Source of the DNA: Allohahella sp002354735
GTDB taxonomy: Bacteria; Pseudomonadota; Gammaproteobacteria; Pseudomonadales; Oleiphilaceae
Assembly (NCBI RefSeq): GCF_047946665.1
Contig: NZ_CP172312.1
Span: 4,092,001-4,156,000, forward strand
Direction of reading: 5' to 3'
Length of the DNA stretch: 64,000 nucleotides
This document shows positions 8,085 through 16,392 of this stretch, piece after piece. Within the stretch, counting starts at the first letter, position 1, and each line of letters begins with the position of its first letter. The notes under the pieces are model-generated. The model was given only the letters and a program-made list of their open reading frames with translations, had not been told where the DNA came from and made no database searches. A program made the translations under genes and the position numbers.

Positions 8085-9314
8085 ATGCGCAAGCCATCGT
8101 ATACGATGATGCTCGTCGCGACGATGACCGTCACGATATTGGCCGCCTTTTATTGGTTTGATCAGTGGCGTGGCAGCGCAGTGGGATCTGTTGAGCTGAC
8201 GGCTGACGTTGCTGTCAAAGCGAGCGATCAGTCGGCCGTTACGAACGCGCCCTCAGCACCTGCAGGTGGAAGCCGCATTGTGCAATCCCCATCGCCCAAT
8301 CCCGCCAGTCCAGCCGTGGCCTCGGACGAAGGTCCGGATTATGCTGCCATGCATGATGCGCTTGCTGAGCAATTGGCCGAGAGTCTGCCAACACTCCGGT
8401 CACAGTATGCTGAGGCCAACAAGTACCCACCCGGTTCGCAGCCCATTCGCTCAGCCGCTGAACTCGCTCAATATCAGCCACATCAGAGCACTGATGTTTC
8501 TGCACCGTTTCCAGGTGAAGTGCCTGGCGACGAGGTTGCGCTGAGCCTCCAGCTCGACCGCTATCAATATTTTGAGGGGGATCGTATTGCTGCAGCAGCC
8601 GTATTGAATGCGAGCGCAGCGAACAGCCTGATGGCCGCTGAAGTCACCTTCCTGTTAAAGGATGCTGACGGGAATACGCTACTGACGCAGCCGGCCCAGC
8701 CCGATGCTGCAGCCGGAGACGGCATGGCGTCGTCCGGACGCAGTCTGATGGCCAGCGCAGTGCTTCTGCCGCCAGCAGCGACGGTCTCCGGCGAGCTCTT
8801 CGTGGAGGCGCTGGCCCGCTTTTCAACCTCGGCAGGCACTGGCGAGCGTTCAGCTTCATTGATTGCCCCTCTGCGTTACGACACAGCAGTGGCCAGACTA
8901 ACGGCAGTGCTGCCCAGTCATGTCGAAGGACCAGAGCTTGTGGTGCCGCTGCAGTTCACGGTTCGTCAACCGGGCTATTATTTTGTCGAGGCCAACCTCT
9001 ACAACCGCCAGACCAACAGACCGCTCCTGCACTTGCAGTCGGAAGGCCGCCTTGAGCTGCCAGGCGGGATGCAGAGCCTGCGCGCCCATATTGCAGCGCT
9101 CAAGGCTAGTGGAGACGAAGGGCCTTACCTGCTCAAAGATTTCAGAATCGAAAGAGCTGCGGAGGATGGCGAAAGTGCTGATCTTCCTGGCTCAGCACCG
9201 AAGCAGCAGTATGCTGTCGAGGGCTTCAGTTTCTCCAGCTACACGGATTTGCCTTACGAAGATCCGTTAGCTGAGGAAAGAGCGGAATTTCTCGAAAAGC
9301 TCGGGACGCTATAG
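8085..9314 (+). CDS. Membrane-anchored exported protein upstream of lipase, unknown function
   Basis: A 409-residue protein with one N-terminal membrane helix (about residues 5-22), then a Ser/Pro/Ala-rich linker to about residue 90. The rest is a mostly beta periplasmic region with at least two likely immunoglobulin-like domains (for example EVTFLLKDADGNTLL and YYFVEANLYNRQTNRPLL). The frame opens at GTG 8076, but AGGTG five to six bases before ATG 8085 favours the later start. It is followed after 49 bases by a secreted lipase gene, so the two are probably cotranscribed. The topology (single N-terminal anchor, variable linker, periplasmic domain) recalls lipase-specific foldases, but the fold looks beta, not helical, and I see no Lif motif. 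A link to lipase folding or secretion is a guess. Confidence 0.75.
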   Translation: MRKPSYTMMLVATMTVTILAAFYWFDQWRGSAVGSVELTADVAVKASDQSAVTNAPSAPAGGSRIVQSPSPNPASPAVASDEGPDYAAMHDALAEQLAESLPTLRSQYAEANKYPPGSQPIRSAAELAQYQPHQSTDVSAPFPGEVPGDEVALSLQLDRYQYFEGDRIAAAAVLNASAANSLMAAEVTFLLKDADGNTLLTQPAQPDAAAGDGMASSGRSLMASAVLLPPAATVSGELFVEALARFSTSAGTGERSASLIAPLRYDTAVARLTAVLPSHVEGPELVVPLQFTVRQPGYYFVEANLYNRQTNRPLLHLQSEGRLELPGGMQSLRAHIAALKASGDEGPYLLKDFRIERAAEDGESADLPGSAPKQQYAVEGFSFSSYTDLPYEDPLAEERAEFLEKLGTL

Positions 9315-9363
9315 CTGATCGGGAACTCCAAAAACAACTATAAGAAAGCGACAGGAAGATCTT

Positions 9364-10440
9364 ATGACTCAACATCTCTCGCGACTCGTTCGCATCACCG
9401 TGCTGTGCGTGCTCGCCCTTGGCGGTACGTGGAGCTCGATGGCTTCGGCAACATTGGCTGGAAAGAACGTGATACTCGTTCATGGATTCCAGGCGAGCGA
9501 CCTTTCCAGTAATCCCAACGACGCTGCCCTGCAGACACAGGCCAACAACTATTGGAGTGCTTACTGGCTCAATCGGGCTGAAGAGGTTCTTTACTGGTCC
9601 TCCGTCGACCGTGTCAGTGGCGGCATCAAGGACAAGATCCGATCGCAGGTTCTGGCGATCGCTCGTGGCACCCGTTGCGTCGCAGGCTGTGTCGTCGTGA
9701 CACACTCTACTGGCGATCTGGTCACTCGATACATGCTGCGTAACGTTAACAACTGGCTCAGCAGCGCAGGCATAGATCCCAACCGCTTCCGCATACTCGC
9801 CGTGCTTGACTTTGCTGGTGCGGGTGGGGGTACCGAAATAGCCGATCTGGCGGTATCCATCGGTAATGGATCCGGCTTCTTCAACAGTATTCAGCGCTCG
9901 GCCGTCGAACTCGCGCTTGGCTTCAGACCTGATAGCAGCAATCTTGGCGTGCTCTATGACCTGCAGCCCAATACAGCGCGCAACATAGCCACAGGTAACA
10001 ACGCGGTACCTCGTTTGAGATTTGCGGGCACTGGCGCATCATATGGCGGTCTCACCAAGCCATTTATAGCGGGTGCGGACGATGGTGTCGTGCCGCTTCA
10101 TAGTGCCTGTGGTGCCAGCACCAAGGGAGACTATGACTCATGTAGCCGCAGTGTGAGCCCGAACGGTATTCTGCAGAGCGTAAGTGCAGCGCCGGCGTCA
10201 TTATACTTCAACAACTATGTGGTGCTCATGGGTGAGCAGACCAACCATGGTCAGGCCATCGACAACAGCCGCTCAGGCAACTTCACCACTGTCAGTAACA
10301 ATCAGGTGCTCGGTGGTCTGAGTGTGGATTTCGACACTTACACGCAGCGCAAGTGGTGGAGCTTCTTCAGACAGGTTCGCTGGGTGACCAATGGCGATAG
10401 CTACAGCATGTCGGACAACGTGTTCCGCACCTTGAACTGA
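9364..10440 (+). CDS. Secreted triacylglycerol lipase / esterase (alpha/beta hydrolase)
   Basis: A 358-residue secreted alpha/beta hydrolase with a signal peptide ending around residue 28 (SMASA). The oxyanion strand LVHGFQ lies at about residues 38-43. The nucleophile elbow is THSTG at about 117-121, a variant of GxSxG with Thr in place of the first Gly. Candidate acid and base are the Asp in GADDGVVPLHS and the His in EQTNHGQAID. This layout matches bacterial secreted lipases and esterases. AGGAAG about six bases before ATG 9364 supports the start. The preceding gene encodes a membrane-anchored partner candidate. A hairpin follows at 10455-10487. Substrate chain length cannot be read from the sequence. 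Confidence 0.8.
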   Translation: MTQHLSRLVRITVLCVLALGGTWSSMASATLAGKNVILVHGFQASDLSSNPNDAALQTQANNYWSAYWLNRAEEVLYWSSVDRVSGGIKDKIRSQVLAIARGTRCVAGCVVVTHSTGDLVTRYMLRNVNNWLSSAGIDPNRFRILAVLDFAGAGGGTEIADLAVSIGNGSGFFNSIQRSAVELALGFRPDSSNLGVLYDLQPNTARNIATGNNAVPRLRFAGTGASYGGLTKPFIAGADDGVVPLHSACGASTKGDYDSCSRSVSPNGILQSVSAAPASLYFNNYVVLMGEQTNHGQAIDNSRSGNFTTVSNNQVLGGLSVDFDTYTQRKWWSFFRQVRWVTNGDSYSMSDNVFRTLN

Positions 10441-10454
10441 TCACTCAGTTCCAG

Positions 10455-10487
10455 CCAGGCCTGCTCGGATACTTCGGGCAGGCCTGG
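10455..10487. terminator. Hairpin between convergent genes, possible bidirectional terminator
   Basis: A perfect 10-bp inverted repeat, CCAGGCCTGC and GCAGGCCTGG, surrounds a 13-base loop between the lipase gene and the convergent membrane-protein gene. The stem is strong, but there is no T-run on either side, so termination would be weak or factor-assisted. Confidence 0.45.
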
Positions 10488-10505
10488 GTCTGATACATTA
10501 ACCGC

Positions 10506-10940
10506 TTATCGCACACTTGCTTCTGGGTGACGGGCCCGTGATCGGCGTTCGCCCATGACCAGCATCAGCAGCGCCGTTCCAAGCCCCCAGAAGCCATTCA
10601 AAATCATCCCCAGAATCCACATCGCACCGCTTACAGCGATACCTTTCATCGGAAAGACGACCAGCATGGCAACCACCGTGGGGCCGATGGCACCGAAAGC
10701 GACAGCCGTTACCCAGAACGCGACGGTCGGCAGCTTCCGTACCGCGGCCCACAGCGCCATACCCCAGAGGCCTCCGAAAAATGCGCTTGAGATTACGGCG
10801 GGCACGCCAAGCGGCGGGACACCACCAAGATTATAAGCTGGCATGGGCACGACGCCGACCGCATGCAGTACCGCAAATAGTCCCTGATGAAAAATAAGTG
10901 TAGCCAGAAAACCGCTTATGAATGCCTTCAGCCAGACCAT
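10506..10940 (-). CDS. Small integral membrane protein
   Basis: A 144-residue protein with about four membrane helices separated by short loops (hydrophobic stretches near residues 5-30, 45-65, 70-95 and 105-130) and a short basic C-terminal tail. It starts three bases after the stop of an SRPBCC-domain gene, so the two form an operon. No catalytic motif is evident. Similar small four-helix proteins are often annotated only as conserved hypothetical. Confidence 0.7.
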   Translation of the reverse strand: MVWLKAFISGFLATLIFHQGLFAVLHAVGVVPMPAYNLGGVPPLGVPAVISSAFFGGLWGMALWAAVRKLPTVAFWVTAVAFGAIGPTVVAMLVVFPMKGIAVSGAMWILGMILNGFWGLGTALLMLVMGERRSRARHPEASVR

Positions 10941-10943
10941 CGC

Positions 10944-11411
10944 TCAACTCTCCTGTGTGGCAGCAGAAGTCCGCTGCTTGTTATAGCTACGCGCCAATTT
11001 GTCGAGGCCGCGATTGATGGGGAACCTGATGATCCCCTCGAGCAAGGTGCCAAGTAATGGAATCGGCAGCTTGGGCTCGAAACTGATGGTGTAGTCGACT
11101 ACTGTGGCATCACCCTCGCTGCGGAAGCGCAGGCTGCCGCGGTGGTTGGTGATTGGACCGCCCCTGGTTATCGTATAATCCATGCGTCGGTTAGGCTCGA
11201 ATCGTATCACCGTTTCTTCGATAGCAGGGACGCCGGGTACTTTTATCCGACGAACAGAACCGAGTCCATTGGGATTGCCGGCATCGCCGGCATCCTTGAT
11301 CCTGACAATGCTTGCAGAGGTCAGGTGCCCGAATTTCTCGTGATCACATAAGTCTTCGAACACCTGCCTTACAGGCGCGTTGAAGCGTTTGCTCATCTCA
11401 ATAATCTGCAT
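10944..11411 (-). CDS. SRPBCC / polyketide cyclase-like domain protein
   Basis: A protein of about 155 residues with the START/Bet v1-like SRPBCC fold. The N-terminal strand MSKRFNAPVRQVFEDLCDHEKF, the central GSVRRIKVPG and EETVIRFEPNRRMDYTI, and the long C-terminal helix IIRFPINRGLDKLARS are typical of this ligand-binding superfamily. The frame is open from 11450. ATG 11411 lies about ten bases after AAAGG and begins close to the first domain strand; 11420 is an alternative. It forms a two-gene operon with the membrane protein three bases downstream. The ligand or substrate is unknown. Confidence 0.75.
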   Translation of the reverse strand: MQIIEMSKRFNAPVRQVFEDLCDHEKFGHLTSASIVRIKDAGDAGNPNGLGSVRRIKVPGVPAIEETVIRFEPNRRMDYTITRGGPITNHRGSLRFRSEGDATVVDYTISFEPKLPIPLLGTLLEGIIRFPINRGLDKLARSYNKQRTSAATQES

Positions 11412-11645
11412 GTCATGCATACCTTTCAGCAGTGAGTGGAGTTTCCACATGGCTCAGGAACCGCGTAAGAGTTGATCGACAGATGCCTGTAAACGTTAAC
11501 ATAAGTCAAGGAAAACCCTTTGTATCTTCTTCTTTCTGGCGTATGTTAATTGAAAGAAATGTTTGCCGATGTCGATCATCACTGGGCTTCATGCTTGATG
11601 ATTGCGTCATACAGCACTCAGCAACCATAGACCGGGGAATGAGCG

Positions 11646-12974
11646 ATGAGCGATGACAAGAAAATGAGCCTCACGGTAAAAGTGCTGCTGGGCATGGCCC
11701 TCGGCATTGTGCTTGGTTTGGCGATAAACCTTCTGGGCCTCGCTAACGAGGGCAGTTTCATCCGGGTTTATCTCATCGATGGCTTCTTCTATGTCATCGG
11801 TGCAATGTTCGTAAACGCACTGAAGATGCTCGTGGTTCCTCTGGTTTTCTTCTCCTTGCTCTGCGGCGTGTGTGGCATAGGCGACATTGCCGAGCTGGGG
11901 CGTGTAGGTGGGAAAGCGTTTGGTCTGTACATCATGACTACCGCCATCGCCATTGCCATGGCCATTGCTCTGGCGGCCTCAACGGGCATAGGCGAAGGTA
12001 TGAATCAGGAGACCGATGCCTCGTTTAGTGCGCCCGAAGCGACGCCCATCGCAGAAGTCTTCATTGGCATCATTCCGACCAATCCTGTGCAATCGATGGC
12101 CGAAGGCGACATGCTGCCGCTCATCTTCTGGACCGTCATTCTCGGCATCTGCATTCTCAAACTCGGTAATGAAGGCGCGAAAGTGATTCGTGCTGCCGAG
12201 GTGGGCAACGATGTCATGATGAAGATGGTCAATATCGTCATGGCGGTCGCGCCCTACGCTGTCTTTGCCCTTATTGCAAAGTCCATGGCAGACCTTGGCA
12301 TCGAGCTGCTCCTGCAGCTGTTGGGCTATGTCGCGGTGCTGGTGGGCGCGTTGATGTTGCACTTGTTCGTGACGCTCATGATCGTGCTCAAGCTGTTTAG
12401 TGGTCTAAGTCCCGCCGTGTTCCTGAAGAAGATCAGAAACGTGCAGGTATTCGGCTTCAGTACCGCCAGCTCCAATGCCACGATTCCTGTTACCCTGAGA
12501 ACCGTAGTCGACAGGATGGGCGTCAATAACTCCGTTGGTGCGTTCACGGTACCGTTTGGCGCGACCATCAATATGGATGGCACTGCGATCATGCAGGGGG
12601 TGGTGACGGTGTTCGTCGCGAATGTGTACGGCATCGATCTCGGTCTCACCGGCTATCTCACAGTCATTCTCATGGCAGTCCTCGCATCGATTGGCACCGC
12701 AGGCGTGCCGGGTGTGGGCCTGGTCATGCTATCGATGGTGTTCAGCCAGGTAGGTCTGCCAATAGAAGGTATCGGCCTGATCATCGGCGTTGACCGGCTG
12801 ATGGACATGATCCGGACCGCAGTCAACGTTTCCGGCGATGCCGTGGTCACCACAATTGTGGCGAAGTCGGAGGGGGAACTCGACCTCGATATCTACAACG
12901 ATCCGCGGGCCGGGCTGCAGAATATTCTGCCAGACGCGCCTTTGCCCAAGGCTCGTCATACCCAGCCAGTGTGA
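11646..12974 (+). CDS. Dicarboxylate/amino acid:cation symporter (DAACS family)
   Basis: A 442-residue inner-membrane transporter of the GltP/DctA family, which imports glutamate, aspartate or C4-dicarboxylates with sodium or protons. Family hallmarks are the serine-rich loop GFSTASSNATIPVTLR, the segment FGATINMDGTAIMQG (the TM7 NMDGT motif), GTAGVPGVG and the TM8 motif DRLMDMIRTAVNVSGDAV with the substrate-contacting Asp and Arg. GGGG eight bases upstream supports ATG 11646 over the overlapping ATGs at 11639 and 11653. It is probably a single-gene unit, convergent with the DUF3429 gene. Amino acid versus dicarboxylate preference is not settled. Confidence 0.92.
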   Translation: MSDDKKMSLTVKVLLGMALGIVLGLAINLLGLANEGSFIRVYLIDGFFYVIGAMFVNALKMLVVPLVFFSLLCGVCGIGDIAELGRVGGKAFGLYIMTTAIAIAMAIALAASTGIGEGMNQETDASFSAPEATPIAEVFIGIIPTNPVQSMAEGDMLPLIFWTVILGICILKLGNEGAKVIRAAEVGNDVMMKMVNIVMAVAPYAVFALIAKSMADLGIELLLQLLGYVAVLVGALMLHLFVTLMIVLKLFSGLSPAVFLKKIRNVQVFGFSTASSNATIPVTLRTVVDRMGVNNSVGAFTVPFGATINMDGTAIMQGVVTVFVANVYGIDLGLTGYLTVILMAVLASIGTAGVPGVGLVMLSMVFSQVGLPIEGIGLIIGVDRLMDMIRTAVNVSGDAVVTTIVAKSEGELDLDIYNDPRAGLQNILPDAPLPKARHTQPV

Positions 12975-12996
12975 GCCGAGGGTGGGTTGAGACAGT

Positions 12997-13467
12997 TCAG
13001 GCGAAAAACAGGAAGAGGTGACAGAGCACTACCACTATGGTGAGTCGTAAGCGAAACAGGGCATAGCCGGCTGCCTTCAGACCGCTACGGCCGGAGACGT
13101 CGAGCCATCCGAGGGCTGCGAAGTTGATGGATTGTACCAACAGGAACGCGGATACCAACGCTCTGGGGTTGGTATCATGTGTCATGCCATAAGCGAAGGC
13201 TGCCCACCCGGCGAGCGCAATGATGTTGCTCAGTACCAGCCACCCCAGGCGAGGGGCGCCACTGCGGATTTCGGATCCCCACCAACTGCCTGCCATGAAG
13301 CTCATGATCAGCAGGCTGTAACTGCTGAACAAATGGAACCAGAGCGTCGCGCCATCGATGATGAAGGCCAGTGCCGTGACAACAAAAGGCACCAGGCCCG
13401 CGTAGCCGAGCCAGTGATAAGTCTCCGTCTCAGTGGTGGTAATGACCGTTTCTGTACTTGTGCGCAT
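12997..13467 (-). CDS. DUF3429 membrane protein
   Basis: A protein of about 156 residues with roughly four to five membrane helices. The pattern LGYAGLVPFV, then IDGATLWFHLFSSYSLLIMSFMAG and SWWGSEIR, matches the DUF3429 family of unknown function. The frame is open from 13500, but AGGAGG seven or eight bases before ATG 13467 marks that as the start. It is transcribed away from the mscS gene and converges with the symporter gene. Confidence 0.78.
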   Translation of the reverse strand: MRTSTETVITTTETETYHWLGYAGLVPFVVTALAFIIDGATLWFHLFSSYSLLIMSFMAGSWWGSEIRSGAPRLGWLVLSNIIALAGWAAFAYGMTHDTNPRALVSAFLLVQSINFAALGWLDVSGRSGLKAAGYALFRLRLTIVVVLCHLFLFFA

Positions 13468-13560
13468 AGTGCTTCCTCCTTCTATGCTGATGCCAGGCAT
13501 AGCTCACGATCCGTCGATCATGAGGCTTGCCTCACAAGTCGCGGCGATAGCTGAATTCCA

Positions 13561-14928
13561 ATGGTCTATGCTTCGTCAGGTATGACACGTTTCGAAGAGG
13601 GTACGCAGAACTTGAACATCTGGCACAACTTGCAGGGAGCTGCTGCAGAGTATCGGGATGCTACGATCGACTGGCTTGGCTCGGCTGAGTTTGCCATTCA
13701 GGCCTGCTCGATTCTCGCATCGTTTCTCCTGGCGCTCATTGCTACAGCCATTATCCGAAAGAGCTTCGCAGGCGTGTTTGAGCATCCGACGGCGCCTCTG
13801 CTTTCATTCAAGCTCAAGCTTTATAACAAGCAGGATTATCTTCGGCCGCTGCTGAACATTCTGTTTCTGGGTCTGGCCATCGAGCTCACAGATACACTGC
13901 TTGAGAGCAATCTGCTGCTGCACTTCGGCCAGTCGATTGCTGTATCGATTTTGCTTTACACCATGGTGAAGCGCAGTATTTCCAATACCATCCTGCGTCG
14001 TTTGGTGCTGTGGGTGACGATACCCTTCGCCATTCTCGTGTTCATGAACTGGCTGGATACGCTCACCGGCTGGCTGGCTTCACTCTCGGTAGACATCGGC
14101 AGTCTCGAAGTCAGCGCGCTGGATATCGTGAGGGTCGCGATTTTCGGTTCAGTGCTGTTCTGGCTGGGCAAGGTTTCGAACAATGCCGGCAAGCGCATGA
14201 TCCGCAATCAGGCGGACCTCGACATCGGTACGAGAGAGGTGATTGCCAAGCTGTTTGAAGTGGGGCTTTTCGTGCTCATTTTCATACTGCTGCTGCAGAT
14301 CATGGGCATCAACATCACAACGTTGGCTGTGTTTGGTGGGGCACTGGCGGTCGGCATCGGTTTTGGGCTGCAGTCGATCGCCTCCAACTTCATCTCCGGT
14401 ATCATCATACTGCTGGATCGCTCGCTCACGGTTGGCGATCATATCCAGATGGAAGATGGCCAGAGCGGTATCATCACCCAGCTGAACATGCGTTCAACGA
14501 CGCTGGAAACCTATGACGGCAAAGACATAATGGTCCCGAACGAAAAGTTCATCACCTCGACCTTCGTCAACTGGACCCACAAGAATATCAAACAGCGCTA
14601 TGACATCAATCTGCAGGTGGCTTATGGCACCGATCTGCACAAGCTGTTCCCACTCTTGCGGGAGGTTTGTATCGCCCATCCGAAGGTGCTGTCCGGTCCT
14701 AACTATCCCTATGAGGAGCAGCCTGACGCCGAAATATCCAGCTTCGGAGACTCAGGTATCAACATCCTTATCGAGTTCTGGATGGAGGGCATTGACGATG
14801 GTGCAAACCGGGTGGGCGGTGACCTTTTGCTCATGATCTGGGATGTCCTCAACGAGAACGGCGTTGAAATACCGTTCCCGCAACGCGTCGTTCGTATGGT
14901 CAAGGACCCGGATGATTCAGCTGGCTGA
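13561..14928 (+). CDS. MscS-family mechanosensitive ion channel
   Basis: A 455-residue small-conductance mechanosensitive channel protein that opens under membrane tension to release solutes on osmotic downshock. It has several N-terminal membrane helices. The pore-lining helix and following beta domain are classical: GGALAVGIGFGLQ, then ASNFISGIIILLDR, VGDHIQM, MRSTTLETYDGKDIMVPN and FVNWTH. The C-terminal part fits the cytoplasmic vestibule. The start is uncertain because no good ribosome binding site precedes ATG 13561 or 13582. The 3' end overlaps the convergent bioA gene by 12 bases. Confidence 0.9.
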   Translation: MVYASSGMTRFEEGTQNLNIWHNLQGAAAEYRDATIDWLGSAEFAIQACSILASFLLALIATAIIRKSFAGVFEHPTAPLLSFKLKLYNKQDYLRPLLNILFLGLAIELTDTLLESNLLLHFGQSIAVSILLYTMVKRSISNTILRRLVLWVTIPFAILVFMNWLDTLTGWLASLSVDIGSLEVSALDIVRVAIFGSVLFWLGKVSNNAGKRMIRNQADLDIGTREVIAKLFEVGLFVLIFILLLQIMGINITTLAVFGGALAVGIGFGLQSIASNFISGIIILLDRSLTVGDHIQMEDGQSGIITQLNMRSTTLETYDGKDIMVPNEKFITSTFVNWTHKNIKQRYDINLQVAYGTDLHKLFPLLREVCIAHPKVLSGPNYPYEEQPDAEISSFGDSGINILIEFWMEGIDDGANRVGGDLLLMIWDVLNENGVEIPFPQRVVRMVKDPDDSAG

Positions 14929-16272
14929 TCGAGCATAGGCCGCCATGGCCTCAGTCAGCTTGGCGAGTTGGGCTGACGAGATCGTATACGGCGGCATGGT
15001 GTAGAGCATCTTGCCGAAGGGCCGCAGCCAGACACCATGTTCAGCCAGCAGCGCCTGGGCCGAAGCCACGTCGATGGCCTCATGCATTTCCACGACGCCA
15101 ATACCCCCGATAACCCGCACGCTCGCCACCGCAGCCAGCTCGGCCAATGGCCATAGCGCCTGCTGGAGGTGCGCCTCGATGCTTTGCAGTCGCGTCTGCC
15201 ATGGGGATTCGAGCAGCAGTTTGATAGAGGCTTCTGCAACGCTGCAGGCCAGTGGATTTGCCATGAACGTAGGTCCGTGCATGAAAACGCCAGCCTCGCT
15301 TTTGCAAACAGTTGCCGCCACATCTGCTGTCGCCAATGTTGCAGCCAGTGTCATATAACCGCCAGTCAGCGCCTTGCCGATCGTCATGATATCCGGCACG
15401 AGATCAGCATGTTCGTAACCAAAGAGTTTGCCGGTCCGCCCGAAACCAACGGCGATCTCGTCAAAAATCAGCAACAGGTCGAGCTCTTCGCAAATCTGCT
15501 TGAGCTGTCTGAGATAGCAGGGGTGGTAGATGCGCATGCCACCAGCACCCTGAACGATCGGCTCAACGATGACTGCGGCCAGCTCACCACGATGCGTCGC
15601 CAGGGTCTGGCGCCACTCGGCAATGAGCGCAGGGTCAGCTACCGGGCAGCCATTTCGGGCTGAGCAGGTACAGCTGCGACCGTCACCAGCGCCAGTGTCG
15701 CGAGCAGACTTGCCCATGCAAGCCGGGTCGATTGGTGGTTCTGTGAGGAAAATGTTCTCGGCCAAAAAGCCCTTGAACAGACGATGCATGCCGTTGTCGG
15801 GATCTGTCACCGACATCGCCCCGAACGTGTCGCCATGATAACCATAGCGAAAAGCCGCGAAGCGATGCTTGCCTGCTACGCCACGACCCTGCCAGTACTG
15901 CAGCGCCATCTTCAGTGCAACTTCAACCGACACGGAGCCTGAATCAGCTAGAAACACGGCTTCCAGTTCCGGTGCTGTGATATCCACCAAGCGCCGTCCG
16001 AGCGCAACAGCAGCAGGATGCGTGATGCCACCGAACATGACATGGCTCATCTTCGACATCTGATCACTCAGCGCTGCATTCAGTTCCGGTACGTTGTAAC
16101 CATGTATGGCACTCCACCAGGACGACATTCCGTCAATGAGCCGCGACCCATCGGCCAGCTGCAGTTCGCAGCCATCGGCTGCAACAACAGGTGCGCAGGG
16201 CAGGGGACGGAGCGTGGAGGTATAGGGATGCCAGAGGTGGCGCTGGTCGAACTTGAGGTCTTCAGGCGTCAT
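14917..16272 (-). CDS. bioA: Adenosylmethionine-8-amino-7-oxononanoate aminotransferase
   Basis: BioA, the PLP enzyme that converts 7-keto-8-aminopelargonate to 7,8-diaminopelargonate in biotin synthesis using S-adenosylmethionine as amino donor. It has 451 residues. Visible motifs are HLWHPYTS near the N-terminus, SSWWSAIHGYN, the PLP-contacting FDEIAVGFGRTG and the Schiff-base lysine in IGKALTGGYMTL, then FMHGPTFMANPLAC and RPFGKMLYTMPPY. About residues 181-212 carry a Cys-rich stretch (four Cys, two as CTC) where I recall E. coli BioA being shorter; see findings. No other bio genes adjoin. It overlaps the mscS 3' end by 12 bases. Confidence 0.95.
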   Translation of the reverse strand: MTPEDLKFDQRHLWHPYTSTLRPLPCAPVVAADGCELQLADGSRLIDGMSSWWSAIHGYNVPELNAALSDQMSKMSHVMFGGITHPAAVALGRRLVDITAPELEAVFLADSGSVSVEVALKMALQYWQGRGVAGKHRFAAFRYGYHGDTFGAMSVTDPDNGMHRLFKGFLAENIFLTEPPIDPACMGKSARDTGAGDGRSCTCSARNGCPVADPALIAEWRQTLATHRGELAAVIVEPIVQGAGGMRIYHPCYLRQLKQICEELDLLLIFDEIAVGFGRTGKLFGYEHADLVPDIMTIGKALTGGYMTLAATLATADVAATVCKSEAGVFMHGPTFMANPLACSVAEASIKLLLESPWQTRLQSIEAHLQQALWPLAELAAVASVRVIGGIGVVEMHEAIDVASAQALLAEHGVWLRPFGKMLYTMPPYTISSAQLAKLTEAMAAYARSAS

Positions 16273-16319
16273 GGGCTGCTCACTGTCGGATGAGCAGGCA
16301 TTGTAGCGAATGCGGACAC

Positions 16320-16351
16320 AAAAAAAAGGCGACCCCGAAGGATCGCCTTTT
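16320..16351 (-). terminator. Rho-independent terminator of aceA
   Basis: Read on the minus strand, this is a strong GC-rich stem with GGCGATCC paired to GGGTCGCC (one G-U pair) closing a UUCG tetraloop, followed by a run of eight T. It lies about 40 bases after the aceA stop codon. Confidence 0.9.
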
Positions 16352-16392
16352 CCAGTATGACGCCTTGGGTCAGCCGGAGCTGACCCGCAGAA

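Noticed and set aside
8085..9314. Lipase-specific foldase (Lif)
   Set aside because: Topology fits, but the domain looks beta-rich and no Lif motif is seen.
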